Below are positions 1 through 7,080 of a DNA stretch of 12,391 bases, one piece after another. This DNA comes from Desulfobacteraceae bacterium (GTDB lineage Bacteria; Desulfobacterota; DSM-4660; Desulfatiglandales; HGW-15). The translations under genes were made by a program, and so were the position numbers. Under the pieces are notes generated by a model. That model had not been told where the DNA came from. It saw only the letters and a program-made list of their open reading frames with translations, and made no database searches. Position 1 is the stretch's first letter; every line of letters starts with the position of its first letter. The stretch lies in assembly GCA_003819975.1 (NCBI GenBank), contig RPPU01000065.1, positions 1 through 12,391 of the forward strand, in the 5' to 3' direction.

Positions 1-40
1 AAGGGCTTCTCCGTACGGAAAGCCCTTGTTTATTTTTTTC
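1..40 (+). terminator. Rho-independent terminator of an upstream gene
   Basis: Two 8-base arms, AAGGGCTT and AAGCCCTT, enclose the self-complementary core CCGTACGG and are followed at once by a T-rich tract (GTTTATTTTTTT). This is the classical intrinsic terminator layout on the + strand. The gene it serves would end just before the window. It also lies beyond the 3' end of the minus-strand antiporter gene, but on that strand the bases that would form a T tract are outside the window. Confidence 0.75.
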
Positions 41-304
41 GGCTGCTGTTTACCGGCCATCGCGATCCTGCATTTAAGACGCAAAGTTCACAGGGCATGC
101 TGCATCGACTCGATTGTCTTTGCCGCTTTTGGCTGGTCCTGATTTTTTCTTTAAACGATTTTTAGTTCTTTAAGGACCTAAGATATCGGCGTGTCACATA
201 CCGGCTGCTTATATTGCCGATTTACTTGTCATTTCCTTCAAGAAAAGCTGTCTCCCATCGCCAACGGACGACTGTTCCCATTGCGCAAGAAACTTATCGA
301 TATC
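41..304. other. Intergenic stretch without a recognisable gene
   Basis: This stretch lies between the terminator at the window edge and the 3' end of the antiporter gene. Short open frames exist on both strands, such as a GTG-initiated frame from about 190 that runs into the antiporter's 3' end. None has a ribosome binding site or a recognisable protein pattern. I see no RNA gene, repeat family or convincing promoter here. Confidence 0.5.
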
Positions 305-1513
305 TTAAGCCCGGGTGCGCTCGTTTGATTTGGCAATACCATATTTTGCCAAAGGTGGAGTAATGATCATATTGATGAGAGTAGAAGTGATCAAAGCATT
401 AAACACCAGATTCCCAAAGCCCGGAAAAGTCTCCTTCACGATGAAAGCCAATCCCAAGGTTAACCCGGCCTTGGGTAATAAAATCAAGCCAGGATATTTT
501 CTGATCGACTCCGGAGACTCCGCGACCGCAGCCCCGATGCGTGCCCCAAAATATTTACCACCCCAACGACCGACAATGACGATCGCCGTTAAAACGCCTG
601 CGTCCTTGAGGCTTAGTATATTAAAACACATCCCATTAACAACGAAAAATACCGCAAAAATAACATCTTCAATCTCTTCCAGCAGAGAAAGCATTTCGTT
701 TTTCTTTGATTTATTGATCGCTATAAAACCGACAATCATATTCGCCAGAATGGGTGAAGCCTCCACCAGTTGACACAGCCCTACCACTGAAAAGATTATC
801 CCGAGAATAATCACCAACAGCATCGAATGACTTTTAGCCATATGTGCCATAAAAACAAGCACAAAGCCCGACAATAGGCCGATGAGAGCCGATAAACCAA
901 TATGCAGCAAAGGATTGAGGATCATCAGATTAAAAGAAAGGGCATGACTTTCGAACACCATCGGCTTTGCCACGCCTAAAGCCAAGGCAAACGCCAAGAC
1001 TGCCGCTGCATCGGTCAACGCTAAAACAGTCAGAGAGATCGTGATAACCGGCCCTTTGGCTTTACATTCATGAATAATAGCCACAATGGCCGCCGGAGCC
1101 GAGGAAATCGCTATCGCACCCAAAATAATCGCCATGGGAAAATACGTATTCCAAAAATGACTATCGGGATTATTTATTATGAGGGGAAATAAGAAGCAAA
1201 CCAGCCCCATCGTTAACAAACAGGGCATTAGGCTTTGCCCAATGGTAATCCATAAAATGGAATTCCTCATTTTTTTTATAGATTCTAAATGCAGCCCACC
1301 GCCGATATGATAAGAAATGATGCCTAATACAACAGGAGTGATGGCATTGAGCGATTCAGCGATATTTTGAGGAATGAAGCTTAGAAAAGAAGGATTAAAA
1401 CCTACCCCAACTAATAAATATCCCGTTATTTTTGGAAAACCAAACCGATTTGCTACCAAACCGCCTAAAAAACCAAGGACAATGACAAAACCAACAACTA
1501 AAATTATATTCAT
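305..1513 (-). CDS. Cation:proton antiporter, CPA2 (Kef/NapA-like) family
   Basis: This is a polytopic inner-membrane protein of 402 residues, nearly all hydrophobic helices, expected to exchange Na+ or K+ for protons. Family signatures in order are the N-terminal GYLLVGVGFNP (31-41), the SSAPAA motif (137-142) before the unwound helix, the ion-site helix LALTDAAAV (164-172), an Arg/Lys pair in VGRWGGKYFG (314-323), and LPKAGLTLGLA (346-356). The length fits a membrane-only antiporter; there is no C-terminal RCK/TrkA-N domain as in KefB/KefC. The usual acidic pair of electrogenic CPA2 members is Thr167-Asp168 here, so only one carboxylate remains. The start at 1513 gives a typical N terminus but has no clear Shine-Dalgarno sequence. 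The gene appears monocistronic. Na+ versus K+ specificity cannot be read from the sequence. Confidence 0.85.
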   Translation of the reverse strand: MNIILVVGFVIVLGFLGGLVANRFGFPKITGYLLVGVGFNPSFLSFIPQNIAESLNAITPVVLGIISYHIGGGLHLESIKKMRNSILWITIGQSLMPCLLTMGLVCFLFPLIINNPDSHFWNTYFPMAIILGAIAISSAPAAIVAIIHECKAKGPVITISLTVLALTDAAAVLAFALALGVAKPMVFESHALSFNLMILNPLLHIGLSALIGLLSGFVLVFMAHMAKSHSMLLVIILGIIFSVVGLCQLVEASPILANMIVGFIAINKSKKNEMLSLLEEIEDVIFAVFFVVNGMCFNILSLKDAGVLTAIVIVGRWGGKYFGARIGAAVAESPESIRKYPGLILLPKAGLTLGLAFIVKETFPGFGNLVFNALITSTLINMIITPPLAKYGIAKSNERTRA

Positions 1514-1583
1514 AGTTCAATATGTTACCGGCATATTTGAAGTAAAAATTGATTCCCTTATAAGTCTGACCTATTAAAATTTC

Positions 1584-1612
1584 ACTTTACTTGACCGGCT
1601 AAAATTTTTCAA
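1584..1612 (-). promoter_or_regulatory. Possible sigma-70 promoter of the antiporter gene
   Basis: On the minus strand TTGAAA (1612-1607) and TAAAGT (1589-1584) are separated by exactly 17 bases. They lie about 70 bases upstream of the antiporter ATG. The -35 matches consensus at five of six positions and the -10 at four of six. The region is AT-rich, so chance matches are likely; this is a tentative call. Confidence 0.35.
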
Positions 1613-1702
1613 ATAAAAAATTAAGATTAGTAATATGAATAGGATATTAAACATGGACTCTTCAATGTCTCATTTCGCTAATTGGAATTATGAGCTGCTG
1701 TT

Positions 1703-1810
1703 ATGTTAAAATACGGAGAATCCGACATCATGAAGCGGCCGGCGCGGCCTATGGATGAATTGGTCATCAATCGCACCATGCGCATCGGCATGGTGGTTCA
1801 GGCGGTCGTA
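1703..1810 (+). pseudogene. Remnant of a P-type cation-transporting ATPase
   Basis: The + strand frame starting at 1703 reads ...GESDIMKRPARPMDELVINR..., continuing to a Val/Gln-rich hydrophobic stretch. This matches the stretch of P2-type (Ca2+-like) ATPases after the catalytic core, where an [E/P]xDIMKRPPRxPxE pattern precedes the C-terminal membrane helices. Only about 36 codons are left. A TGA stop lies in frame at 1691-1693, the similarity stops around 1810, and the frame then runs into the 3' end of the DUF1646 gene on the opposite strand and ends at a stop near 1880. No ribosome binding site precedes it. I read it as a decayed or deleted gene, not a functional small protein. Recognition is from motif memory, not a search. 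Confidence 0.6.
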
Positions 1811-1818
1811 AGGAATCA

Positions 1819-2862
1819 TCATATTAAATTCAGCAATAAAAAGTATCCAAGAAAAATAACGGCCCCTAGGGGCAAACCGTAAAGCGCCCACTCCTTGCTT
1901 TTGATCGACAATTTGCAGGCACAGATGATATTGGGAATATTGCCCGGGATCAGCATGCCTCCGGATATCAGAAGACCCAGCAGGAGATAGCGGATGGTTT
2001 CCCTGCTCATCAGGGGCGTTATTTCGGCCGCGGTCAAGGTGGCATTGTCCAATATAGCGGATACAAGATTGATCCAATAAATGAAACCGGGTTTAATTTG
2101 AACGAGATATTTATTGACCAGGGGAGTCAAACCGGTTCCCAACAGCAACAGGGCCATGACAAAAAGATAGACTTTCAAAGCGCGGAAAACAATGCTTTTG
2201 TAGTTTTCCGGTTGGTCTTCGGTCAAAGTATTTCTCGTTTTATCTTTTTCCGGTTTTAAAAAAGCAGCCCAAAGCCCGAGCCCCGCAATGGCCGGGATCA
2301 CCCAAAAGCCCAATAAGCGGAACAAATAGAAAAAATCGGCATGATGGGGTGCGCCTTTCAGTTTGGATACGGCGATCGTGGCCAACGGCTCGCCTAGGGG
2401 GGTCAACACGGCGCCCAGCCCGATCGCATAACAGGCAATAATAACGAGCCGAATTTCAAATTTGCGGTCATATCGTAAAAAAGTGATGATTTCGGCCAAG
2501 ATAACGGCGGCAATGATGGCCGTGATAAGACTTGATATCAAGCCAAGCCCGGTCACCAGGATGAATATAAAAGGTCCCGAACCTATGCGGGCTATGGCGG
2601 CTTGGGTCCAATTCCTGATGCGGATACGCAGCAACCGGAATAACAATCCGGAAATCAGGACCGTCAGGCTGATCGCGATGGGTTCCTTGAGAGCCTCGAT
2701 AATAATATGCCCGGTCCAAAGTCCCGAAATACTGACCGAGACGACACCCATAATAAAGAGAAATATTTCCAGTTCCTCTTCAACACATTTTACGAGAAAA
2801 GGCAATACCAACACCAATCCCATAAGAACGAACAGGCCGATAATAATCAGTTCAGAAGACAT
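1819..2862 (-). CDS. DUF1646-family membrane transporter (putative cation transporter)
   Basis: This is an integral membrane protein of 347 residues with about ten hydrophobic segments and a charged, probably cytoplasmic loop at 203-224. Two related motifs mark the halves: LTPLGEPLA (153-161) and LDNATLT (271-277) followed by GGMLIPGNIPNI (301-312). These are the kind of re-entrant helix-break motifs seen in ion transporter (IT) superfamily proteins such as NhaD and ArsB, and they fit the DUF1646 family, annotated as putative cation transporters. The substrate is unknown to me. The start at 2862 is supported by GAGGG six bases upstream (2873-2869). The stop codon abuts the ATPase remnant on the other strand. 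The gene is divergent from the reductase block, with a 317-base gap. Confidence 0.75.
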   Translation of the reverse strand: MSSELIIIGLFVLMGLVLVLPFLVKCVEEELEIFLFIMGVVSVSISGLWTGHIIIEALKEPIAISLTVLISGLLFRLLRIRIRNWTQAAIARIGSGPFIFILVTGLGLISSLITAIIAAVILAEIITFLRYDRKFEIRLVIIACYAIGLGAVLTPLGEPLATIAVSKLKGAPHHADFFYLFRLLGFWVIPAIAGLGLWAAFLKPEKDKTRNTLTEDQPENYKSIVFRALKVYLFVMALLLLGTGLTPLVNKYLVQIKPGFIYWINLVSAILDNATLTAAEITPLMSRETIRYLLLGLLISGGMLIPGNIPNIICACKLSIKSKEWALYGLPLGAVIFLGYFLLLNLI

Positions 2863-3179
2863 GGCAGACCCTCGCAGCCGTTATAGTCCTCAAATCTCGT
2901 GGCCGGTTTCTTCATTCGATTTCCTGAATTTTAACTTCCGGCTACTTGAGCAGTTATTAAAGATATATGAATCATACCTTTTAAACAACCGGTTTATACA
3001 CAAAAATGGATCGCTGCCTGCCCGGCACAGAATCCAGCCGGTCATTATTTAAAATATTTACAATTCTGTCACGGTTAGGTTAAACTCCTGAACATCTCAA
3101 TAGGCGCTTAGCTCAACCCTATCGACAGGGGGATTTCTAAAAATAGGTTTGCATATTTGAAAGGTAAAAGCAATCAACC
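2863..3179. other. Divergent intergenic region upstream of the reductase block
   Basis: The 317 bases separate the divergent DUF1646 gene and the first activator gene, so promoters in both directions are expected. I find no convincing -35/-10 or -24/-12 pair. Weak AT-rich candidates such as TTTACA near 3057 are below what I would call. There is no RNA gene or clear inverted repeat. The first activator has only AAGG (3161-3164), 15 bases before its ATG. Confidence 0.45.
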
Positions 3180-3953
3180 ATGACGATTGTGCTTGGCATT
3201 GATCTGGGTTCAGCTCTGACAAAAGGTATTCTTTTACAGGACCGTAAAATCCTTGATTCCTATATCTGCCCTTCCGGCGGGCATTTTGCCAATACCGCCC
3301 AACAGGTTAAAAATAAGCTGCTGACCCGGTCCGGATTAAACCCTTCGGATCCGGCTTATACGGTTGCGACCGGTTATGGCTCCAAAGCCGTCTCTTTTGC
3401 AAACGAAATCGTGACCGATATCACCGCGCACGGCCGCGGCCTGCATTTTCTTTTTCCGGATGTCAGGACCATTGTGGATGTGGGCGATTTATACAGCAAA
3501 GCCATCCGCATTGACAATCAAGGCAATATTATGAGTTTTTTATTAAGCGGCAAATGCGCCGGCGGCAGCGGCCGCATTCTGAAGGTCATGGCCAAAGTCC
3601 TGCAAGTGCCGGTCGAAGAATTGGGGGCCCTCTCCCTGAAATCTCAAAAAAAGGTAAATTTTAATACGGGTTGCGCGGTTTTTGCCGAATCCGAGGCTAT
3701 TTCCCGCATTGCCGAAGGCAATGCCAAAGAGGACCTTTTAGCCGCCATTAACCGCGCCCTGGCCGCCCAGATCCAAAGTCTGGCTGAACGGCTTGGCCTT
3801 GAAAAAGATTATGCCCTGACCGGTGGCGGCGCTTGCAATCCCGGTTTGGCTAAAGCATTAACCGAATTGAGCGGTTTGACTATCTCCGTCCCTCCGGAAC
3901 CCTTGCTGACCGCCGCGCTCGGCGCTGCCCTGATTGCAAATCAAAAAAAATAA
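3180..3953 (+). CDS. BadF/BadG/BcrA/BcrD-type ATPase, activator subunit with altered phosphate motif
   Basis: This 257-residue ASKHA-fold protein belongs to the activators that couple ATP hydrolysis to low-potential electron transfer onto 2-hydroxyacyl-CoA dehydratases and benzoyl-CoA reductases. Phosphate loop 1 is intact (GIDLGSALTKG, 6-16). The two cysteines expected to bind the [4Fe-4S] cluster shared across an activator dimer are present: Cys126 in KCAGGSGR and Cys165 in GCAVFAESE. The adenosine region TGGGACNPGL (214-223) and the C-terminal LGAAL are normal. In phosphate loop 2, however, the usual DIGGQDSK is DVGDLYSK (100-107), so the Gly-Gly-Gln-Asp signature is gone. It probably pairs with the activator at 7211, in the place of BzdP/BcrA. 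A non-hydrolysing structural or regulatory subunit is possible. The Shine-Dalgarno is weak, and a 254-base gap separates it from the next gene. Confidence 0.8.
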   Translation: MTIVLGIDLGSALTKGILLQDRKILDSYICPSGGHFANTAQQVKNKLLTRSGLNPSDPAYTVATGYGSKAVSFANEIVTDITAHGRGLHFLFPDVRTIVDVGDLYSKAIRIDNQGNIMSFLLSGKCAGGSGRILKVMAKVLQVPVEELGALSLKSQKKVNFNTGCAVFAESEAISRIAEGNAKEDLLAAINRALAAQIQSLAERLGLEKDYALTGGGACNPGLAKALTELSGLTISVPPEPLLTAALGAALIANQKK

Positions 3954-4071
3954 CCTCAGGATGATCATAGAGCTAATCGGATTCCTTTTTCTTATTTTCA
4001 GCTTAAAGGCGGCGCCCTAACATTCTGTTAATCCAGTTTAAAATTCTTTGATTTCGTTTTACCGAAAAGGC

Positions 4072-4102
4072 TTGACACCATCCTGTTTTCGAGAAATAAA
4101 AT
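4072..4102 (+). promoter_or_regulatory. Possible sigma-70 promoter inside the reductase cluster
   Basis: A perfect TTGACA (4072-4077) is followed by TAAAAT (4097-4102), which matches five of six -10 bases. The spacer of 19 is longer than the ideal 17. It lies about 105 bases before the ATG at 4208 and would let the two dehydratase-like subunits be transcribed apart from the first activator. The rest of the 254-base gap (3954-4207) holds no gene that I can see. Confidence 0.4.
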
Positions 4103-4207
4103 TAGGTTAGGCTTATATATATTGCATTTCCCACCGATATGGCCGGGGAATGACACGGTTAAAACGAACATACAGAACCCCTGTAAATGACAAAGGAGAT
4201 CAGTCGG

Positions 4208-5365
4208 ATGAAAGATGAAAATAAAGGCGTGATGGCCAAAGTCCAAAGATATTATGACGATTATGGGCTTAGGGCCAGGGAGCTGAAAACCCAAGGTAAA
4301 AAAATTATCGGGTATGTCTGTTCCTTTGTACCCCTGGAAATGATGGTAGCGGCGGATTGCGTGCCTTTCCGGATCCGCGGCAATGTGCATGAACCCATTA
4401 CCAAAGGCGACAGTCTGATGGAGACCATTGTTTGTCCCTTTATTCGCAGTTGTTTCGATCTCACGATTAAAGGCAAATATGATTTTCTTTCCGGGGTGGT
4501 TATCCCCCATGCCTGCGACAGCATGGTCCGCAGCTACAGCACCTGGGCCTATTCCCTGGACCTATCTTATACCCACTTTTTTAATACTCCTTCAGTGGTC
4601 AAGGAATCGGCTTTTGAATTTATGCAGGCCGAACTCGTCACCTTTAAACAAAGTCTCGAGAAATACACCGGCCAAACGATTTCAGATGCCAAAATCAGCC
4701 GAGCCATTGAACTTTACAATCAGAATCGAACCAAGGCCAAAGCGCTTTATGAATTACGCCAGTCCAACCCGCCCTTGATCTCCGGTTCCGAACTCACCAT
4801 GCTCATGACGGTGGGATCAAGCCTGCCGGTTGAAGAAGCCAATGCTCTTTTTGACGAGGTGATCCAGGAAGTCAAAACCCGCAAATCAACCCTGGTCAAA
4901 GGCCCCCGGATTCTGATCGACGGCGCCTGCATTGATAATTTCGAGCTGATCAAGATCGTGGAAGGCCTGGGCGCCCAGGTTGTGGCCGATACGATCTGCA
5001 ATGGCAGCCGTGATTATTGGCCTCAGGTCAAGGTCCAGACCAATGTACTGGATGCTTTGAGTCAACGTTATCTGGACAAAGTCAATTGCCCCAAAACCTA
5101 TCGTGAAAACAAAGCCGGGACCTTTGCGGGCGACGCTGCTGTGCGCTTCGGCGATATCGGTTTTTTTGCTAAGGAATTCAAAGTGGATGCCGCCATTCTA
5201 TATGTTTATAAATATTGCGATCCCTTTGGTTTCGAAGTTCCGGCCCGCAAGGCTTATTATGAATCGATCAAGGTGCCCTTGCTTTATTTGGAAGATGAAT
5301 ATTCGAGCGGCACCATCGGTCAATTAAAGACCCGGATTCAAGCCTTCCTGGAAATGATTTTTTGA
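4208..5365 (+). CDS. bzdN: Benzoyl-CoA reductase / 2-hydroxyacyl-CoA dehydratase subunit, BzdN/BcrC-like
   Basis: This soluble 385-residue protein of the HgdB/FldC/BcrC family is the smaller of two paired iron-sulfur subunits that bind the CoA substrate and receive activated electrons. Cysteines in the positions conserved for [4Fe-4S] ligation are Cys76 (IVCPF), Cys103 (PHACDS) and Cys337 (YKYCDPFG). The second flavodoxin-like half opens with GPRILIDGACIDN (232-244). Its length equals that of BzdN/BcrC-type subunits. I chose the ATG at 4208 because GGAG (4195-4198) sits nine bases before it; an in-frame ATG at 4187 has no such site. The gene for its partner follows after 217 bases. A dehydratase acting on another acyl-CoA is possible, but two distinct large subunits plus two activators favour a class I aryl-CoA reductase. 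Confidence 0.8.
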   Translation: MKDENKGVMAKVQRYYDDYGLRARELKTQGKKIIGYVCSFVPLEMMVAADCVPFRIRGNVHEPITKGDSLMETIVCPFIRSCFDLTIKGKYDFLSGVVIPHACDSMVRSYSTWAYSLDLSYTHFFNTPSVVKESAFEFMQAELVTFKQSLEKYTGQTISDAKISRAIELYNQNRTKAKALYELRQSNPPLISGSELTMLMTVGSSLPVEEANALFDEVIQEVKTRKSTLVKGPRILIDGACIDNFELIKIVEGLGAQVVADTICNGSRDYWPQVKVQTNVLDALSQRYLDKVNCPKTYRENKAGTFAGDAAVRFGDIGFFAKEFKVDAAILYVYKYCDPFGFEVPARKAYYESIKVPLLYLEDEYSSGTIGQLKTRIQAFLEMIF

Positions 5366-5393
5366 TCTTGAAAACATAAGATCAAAAAATCAT
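5354..5393 (+). repeat. Perfect 16-bp inverted repeat spanning the bzdN-like stop codon
   Basis: The arms ATGATTTTTTGATCTT (5354-5369) and AAGATCAAAAAATCAT (5378-5393) are exact complements around an eight-base loop. The left arm contains the last codons and the TGA of the upstream gene. The orientation (T-run in the left arm, A-run in the right, no T tract after) is opposite to an intrinsic terminator. A role as an mRNA 3'-end or processing structure is more likely. A second short hairpin follows at 5396-5418. Confidence 0.8.
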
Positions 5394-5395
5394 GA

Positions 5396-5418
5396 ATTCC
5401 GGCAAGGATTTCCGGAAT
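5396..5418 (+). repeat. Short inverted repeat after the 16-bp hairpin
   Basis: ATTCCGG (5396-5402) and CCGGAAT (5412-5418) form a seven-base stem around a nine-base loop, directly behind the larger hairpin. Together they make a tandem stem-loop in the 217-base gap between the two large reductase subunits. There is no T tract after it. The rest of the gap up to the ribosome binding site at 5567 shows nothing convincing. Confidence 0.6.
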
Positions 5419-5582
5419 GAATCCATAAAACAACATAGGGATTAATTTAGACCTGAGATATTGTAAACCGCCGACAAAGGAACATGATTGTTGATAAGAC
5501 TAAAATTTCATAATATTGGCGTTTATTAGTGTGCATGGGCGGTTCCAAGAAGCTACTGCACGCAACAAGGAGGTTACTTAAA

Positions 5583-6971
5583 ATGGCTGATGCAAAACCT
5601 GATAAAAGAAAAACCGCAACCAAAGCGGCCGCTTCCATCGGGCCGTTGGTGAAAGAATTGATTGCCGGCACCATTCGCGCCCGGCAAGAAGGCAAACAAA
5701 AACTCGCTTTTACCTTTATTGTCTGCCACCACGAAGAAATATTACGGGCCATGGACGTGGTTCCGGTCTGGACCGAGAATTTTGCCGGGATCTGCGGCGC
5801 CAAACGCGATTCTGAAAGATTTCTGGCCCGGGCCGAAGCCCTGGGTCTTTCCCGCTCGCTCTGCACCTATGCTTTGTGCGGCATCGGTTTCGACCAATGG
5901 CGTGAAGAGTCGGGTGCTATGCCCCCGGAATCTCCCTGGGGCGGCCAGGTCAAGCCCGATTTCATGGTCTCCACCGGCCAGATCCTGTGCGATCCGCGCG
6001 CCAAGTGGTACCAGGCCAGCCAGCAATTTACCCCGGATGTGCCGATTTACAATATCGACCTGCCCTATCCGCTTTACGACCGCACCCGCGATCACCGCGA
6101 AGTCTGGGGCTATTATCACAAATACATCGTCAAGGAATTACGCGGCTTTATTGCGTTCGTGGAAAAGCAGACCGGCCAGAAAATGAACTATGATCGTCTG
6201 TCCGAGCTGGTCGATCTGACCGATCGCACCTGGAACCTGATTCATGAAACCTATGAGTTACGCAAAGCCGTGCCCTGTCCCATGGGCACCGGCGACGCCA
6301 TGAATACCATGGTGCCCATGTGTTTTATGATGGGCACCCAGATTGCTTATGATTTCTTTGCCGGCCTGAACAAGGAGTTGAAGGAAAAAATCGCCAACAA
6401 GGAAGGCGAAGTGGAACAAGAAAAATACCGTCTGCTCTGGGGCGGGGGTTTACCGGCCTGGTTCGCGCTCCGCGATTTCAACTACTTCAACGACAAAGGC
6501 GCGGTCTTTCCGGTCGAAACCACCTATCGCATGGTTGCGCCGCTCTATGAAATGGACCTTCCCAAAACCAACGACCCGGTCGAACACTTGGCCTGGCGCT
6601 GGCTCGGTTACTGGACCTATTGGTATGACCGCGCCCGCAAACGGCCCGGCAGCGAACCGGACGTGGAACGCCTGATCAGCCATATCGAGCATTACAAGAT
6701 CGACGGTGTGGTCATGCACGAAGCCTTTTCCTGCCGCACCTGGCATGTGGGCTTGATCTGGCAGTTGCACCAACTGAATAAAATTTACAAACCGATCCCG
6801 GTCTTATCCATCGGCAAAGACGGCAAGCAGACCAAAGAACAACGCGGTCTGCCTTCTTTGATCCTGGAGAGCGATATCATCGACATCAGTTCTTATTCGG
6901 AAACCGATACCCGCAACAAAATCGATGCTTTTATCGAGACCCTGGCCTCCATCCAGAAGATGAAAGCCTGA
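5583..6971 (+). CDS. bzdO: Benzoyl-CoA reductase / 2-hydroxyacyl-CoA dehydratase subunit, BzdO/BcrB-like
   Basis: This 462-residue protein is the larger dehydratase-like subunit, expected to form the catalytic heterodimer with the product of the gene at 4208. Likely [4Fe-4S] ligands are Cys94 (SLCTYALCG), Cys136 (QILCDPRAKWYQ) and Cys384 (EAFSCRTWHVG). Stretches such as VPVWTENFAGICGAKR (60-75), EKYRLLWGGGLPAW (280-293) and ILESDIIDISSYS (427-439) are those I associate with Bzd-type O subunits; they differ clearly from Thauera-type BcrB. The N terminus is a basic, Ala/Lys-rich tail of about 20 residues. The start is set by AAGGAGGT (5567-5574), nine bases before the ATG and the best Shine-Dalgarno in the cluster; the upstream ATG at 5529 lacks one. 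Codon use is visibly more GC-rich than in flanking genes, suggesting high expression or a different history. Confidence 0.85.
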   Translation: MADAKPDKRKTATKAAASIGPLVKELIAGTIRARQEGKQKLAFTFIVCHHEEILRAMDVVPVWTENFAGICGAKRDSERFLARAEALGLSRSLCTYALCGIGFDQWREESGAMPPESPWGGQVKPDFMVSTGQILCDPRAKWYQASQQFTPDVPIYNIDLPYPLYDRTRDHREVWGYYHKYIVKELRGFIAFVEKQTGQKMNYDRLSELVDLTDRTWNLIHETYELRKAVPCPMGTGDAMNTMVPMCFMMGTQIAYDFFAGLNKELKEKIANKEGEVEQEKYRLLWGGGLPAWFALRDFNYFNDKGAVFPVETTYRMVAPLYEMDLPKTNDPVEHLAWRWLGYWTYWYDRARKRPGSEPDVERLISHIEHYKIDGVVMHEAFSCRTWHVGLIWQLHQLNKIYKPIPVLSIGKDGKQTKEQRGLPSLILESDIIDISSYSETDTRNKIDAFIETLASIQKMKA

Positions 6972-6992
6972 GAAAAGGGTTCAAAGGTCCAA

Positions 6993-7018
6993 TCCGCCTT
7001 CGCAAGGCCTACGGCGGA
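6993..7018. repeat. Dispersed palindromic element (TCCGCC...GGCGGA)
   Basis: TCCGCC (6993-6998) and GGCGGA (7013-7018) are complementary and enclose TTCGCAAGGCCTAC, which is partly self-complementary itself. Elements of the form CCGCCTTCGC...GGCGG are frequent small intergenic repeats in many uncultured bacterial genomes. Here it starts a run of repeats between the bzdO-like and second activator genes. Confidence 0.6.
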
Positions 7019-7052
7019 CAAGGGGGGGAATCGAGGAGTCGAGGGGGCGTAG

Positions 7053-7072
7053 GGGCACAGAATTCTGTGCCC
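7053..7072. repeat. Perfect 20-base palindrome
   Basis: GGGCACAGAATTCTGTGCCC reads the same on both strands, with no spacer. It is preceded by GTAG and followed soon by a second unit of similar design (GTAGAGGCAGA...TCTGCCC at 7081-7106). This GTAGGGGC...GCCC form is a known style of short dispersed intergenic repeat. Lack of a loop makes it a better candidate for a cruciform or a protein site than for a terminator. Confidence 0.7.
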
Positions 7073-7080
7073 TTCCGATT

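Larger units (their letters stand above)
1514..1818. other. Spacer between two minus-strand transporter genes
   Basis: The 305-base gap holds the possible antiporter promoter (1584-1612) and the P-type ATPase remnant (about 1703-1810). The part from about 1615 to 1700 is AT-rich and shows no gene or repeat. I see no intrinsic terminator after the DUF1646 stop codon, so readthrough into the antiporter gene is possible. Confidence 0.5.

Noticed and set aside
190..330. GTG-initiated Cys-containing small frame near the window start
   Set aside because: It has no ribosome binding site or recognised pattern, and it overlaps the 3' end of the antiporter gene.
2462..3052. Open frame of 196 codons on the plus strand
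   Set aside because: Most of it is antisense to the DUF1646 gene. The product is Ile/Arg/Asn-rich without recognisable motifs, and there is no Shine-Dalgarno sequence.
4113..4138. Sigma-54-like site (AGG...TTGCA) before the bzdN-like gene
   Set aside because: GG and GC are 12 bases apart instead of 10, and the -24 element is not TGG.
4028..4510. Minus-strand open frame covering the first intergenic gap of the reductase block
   Set aside because: More than half lies opposite the bzdN-like gene, the composition is not protein-like, and there is no start signal.
5354..5393. Intrinsic terminator after the bzdN-like gene
   Set aside because: The hairpin is perfect but the T-run is in the 5' arm and no T tract follows the stem, so it does not fit rho-independent termination.
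5483..5512. Nine-codon leader peptide (ATG with AAAGG upstream) before the bzdO-like gene
   Set aside because: The spacing between AAAGG and the ATG is too short, the peptide has no run of a regulatory amino acid, and no attenuator hairpin follows.
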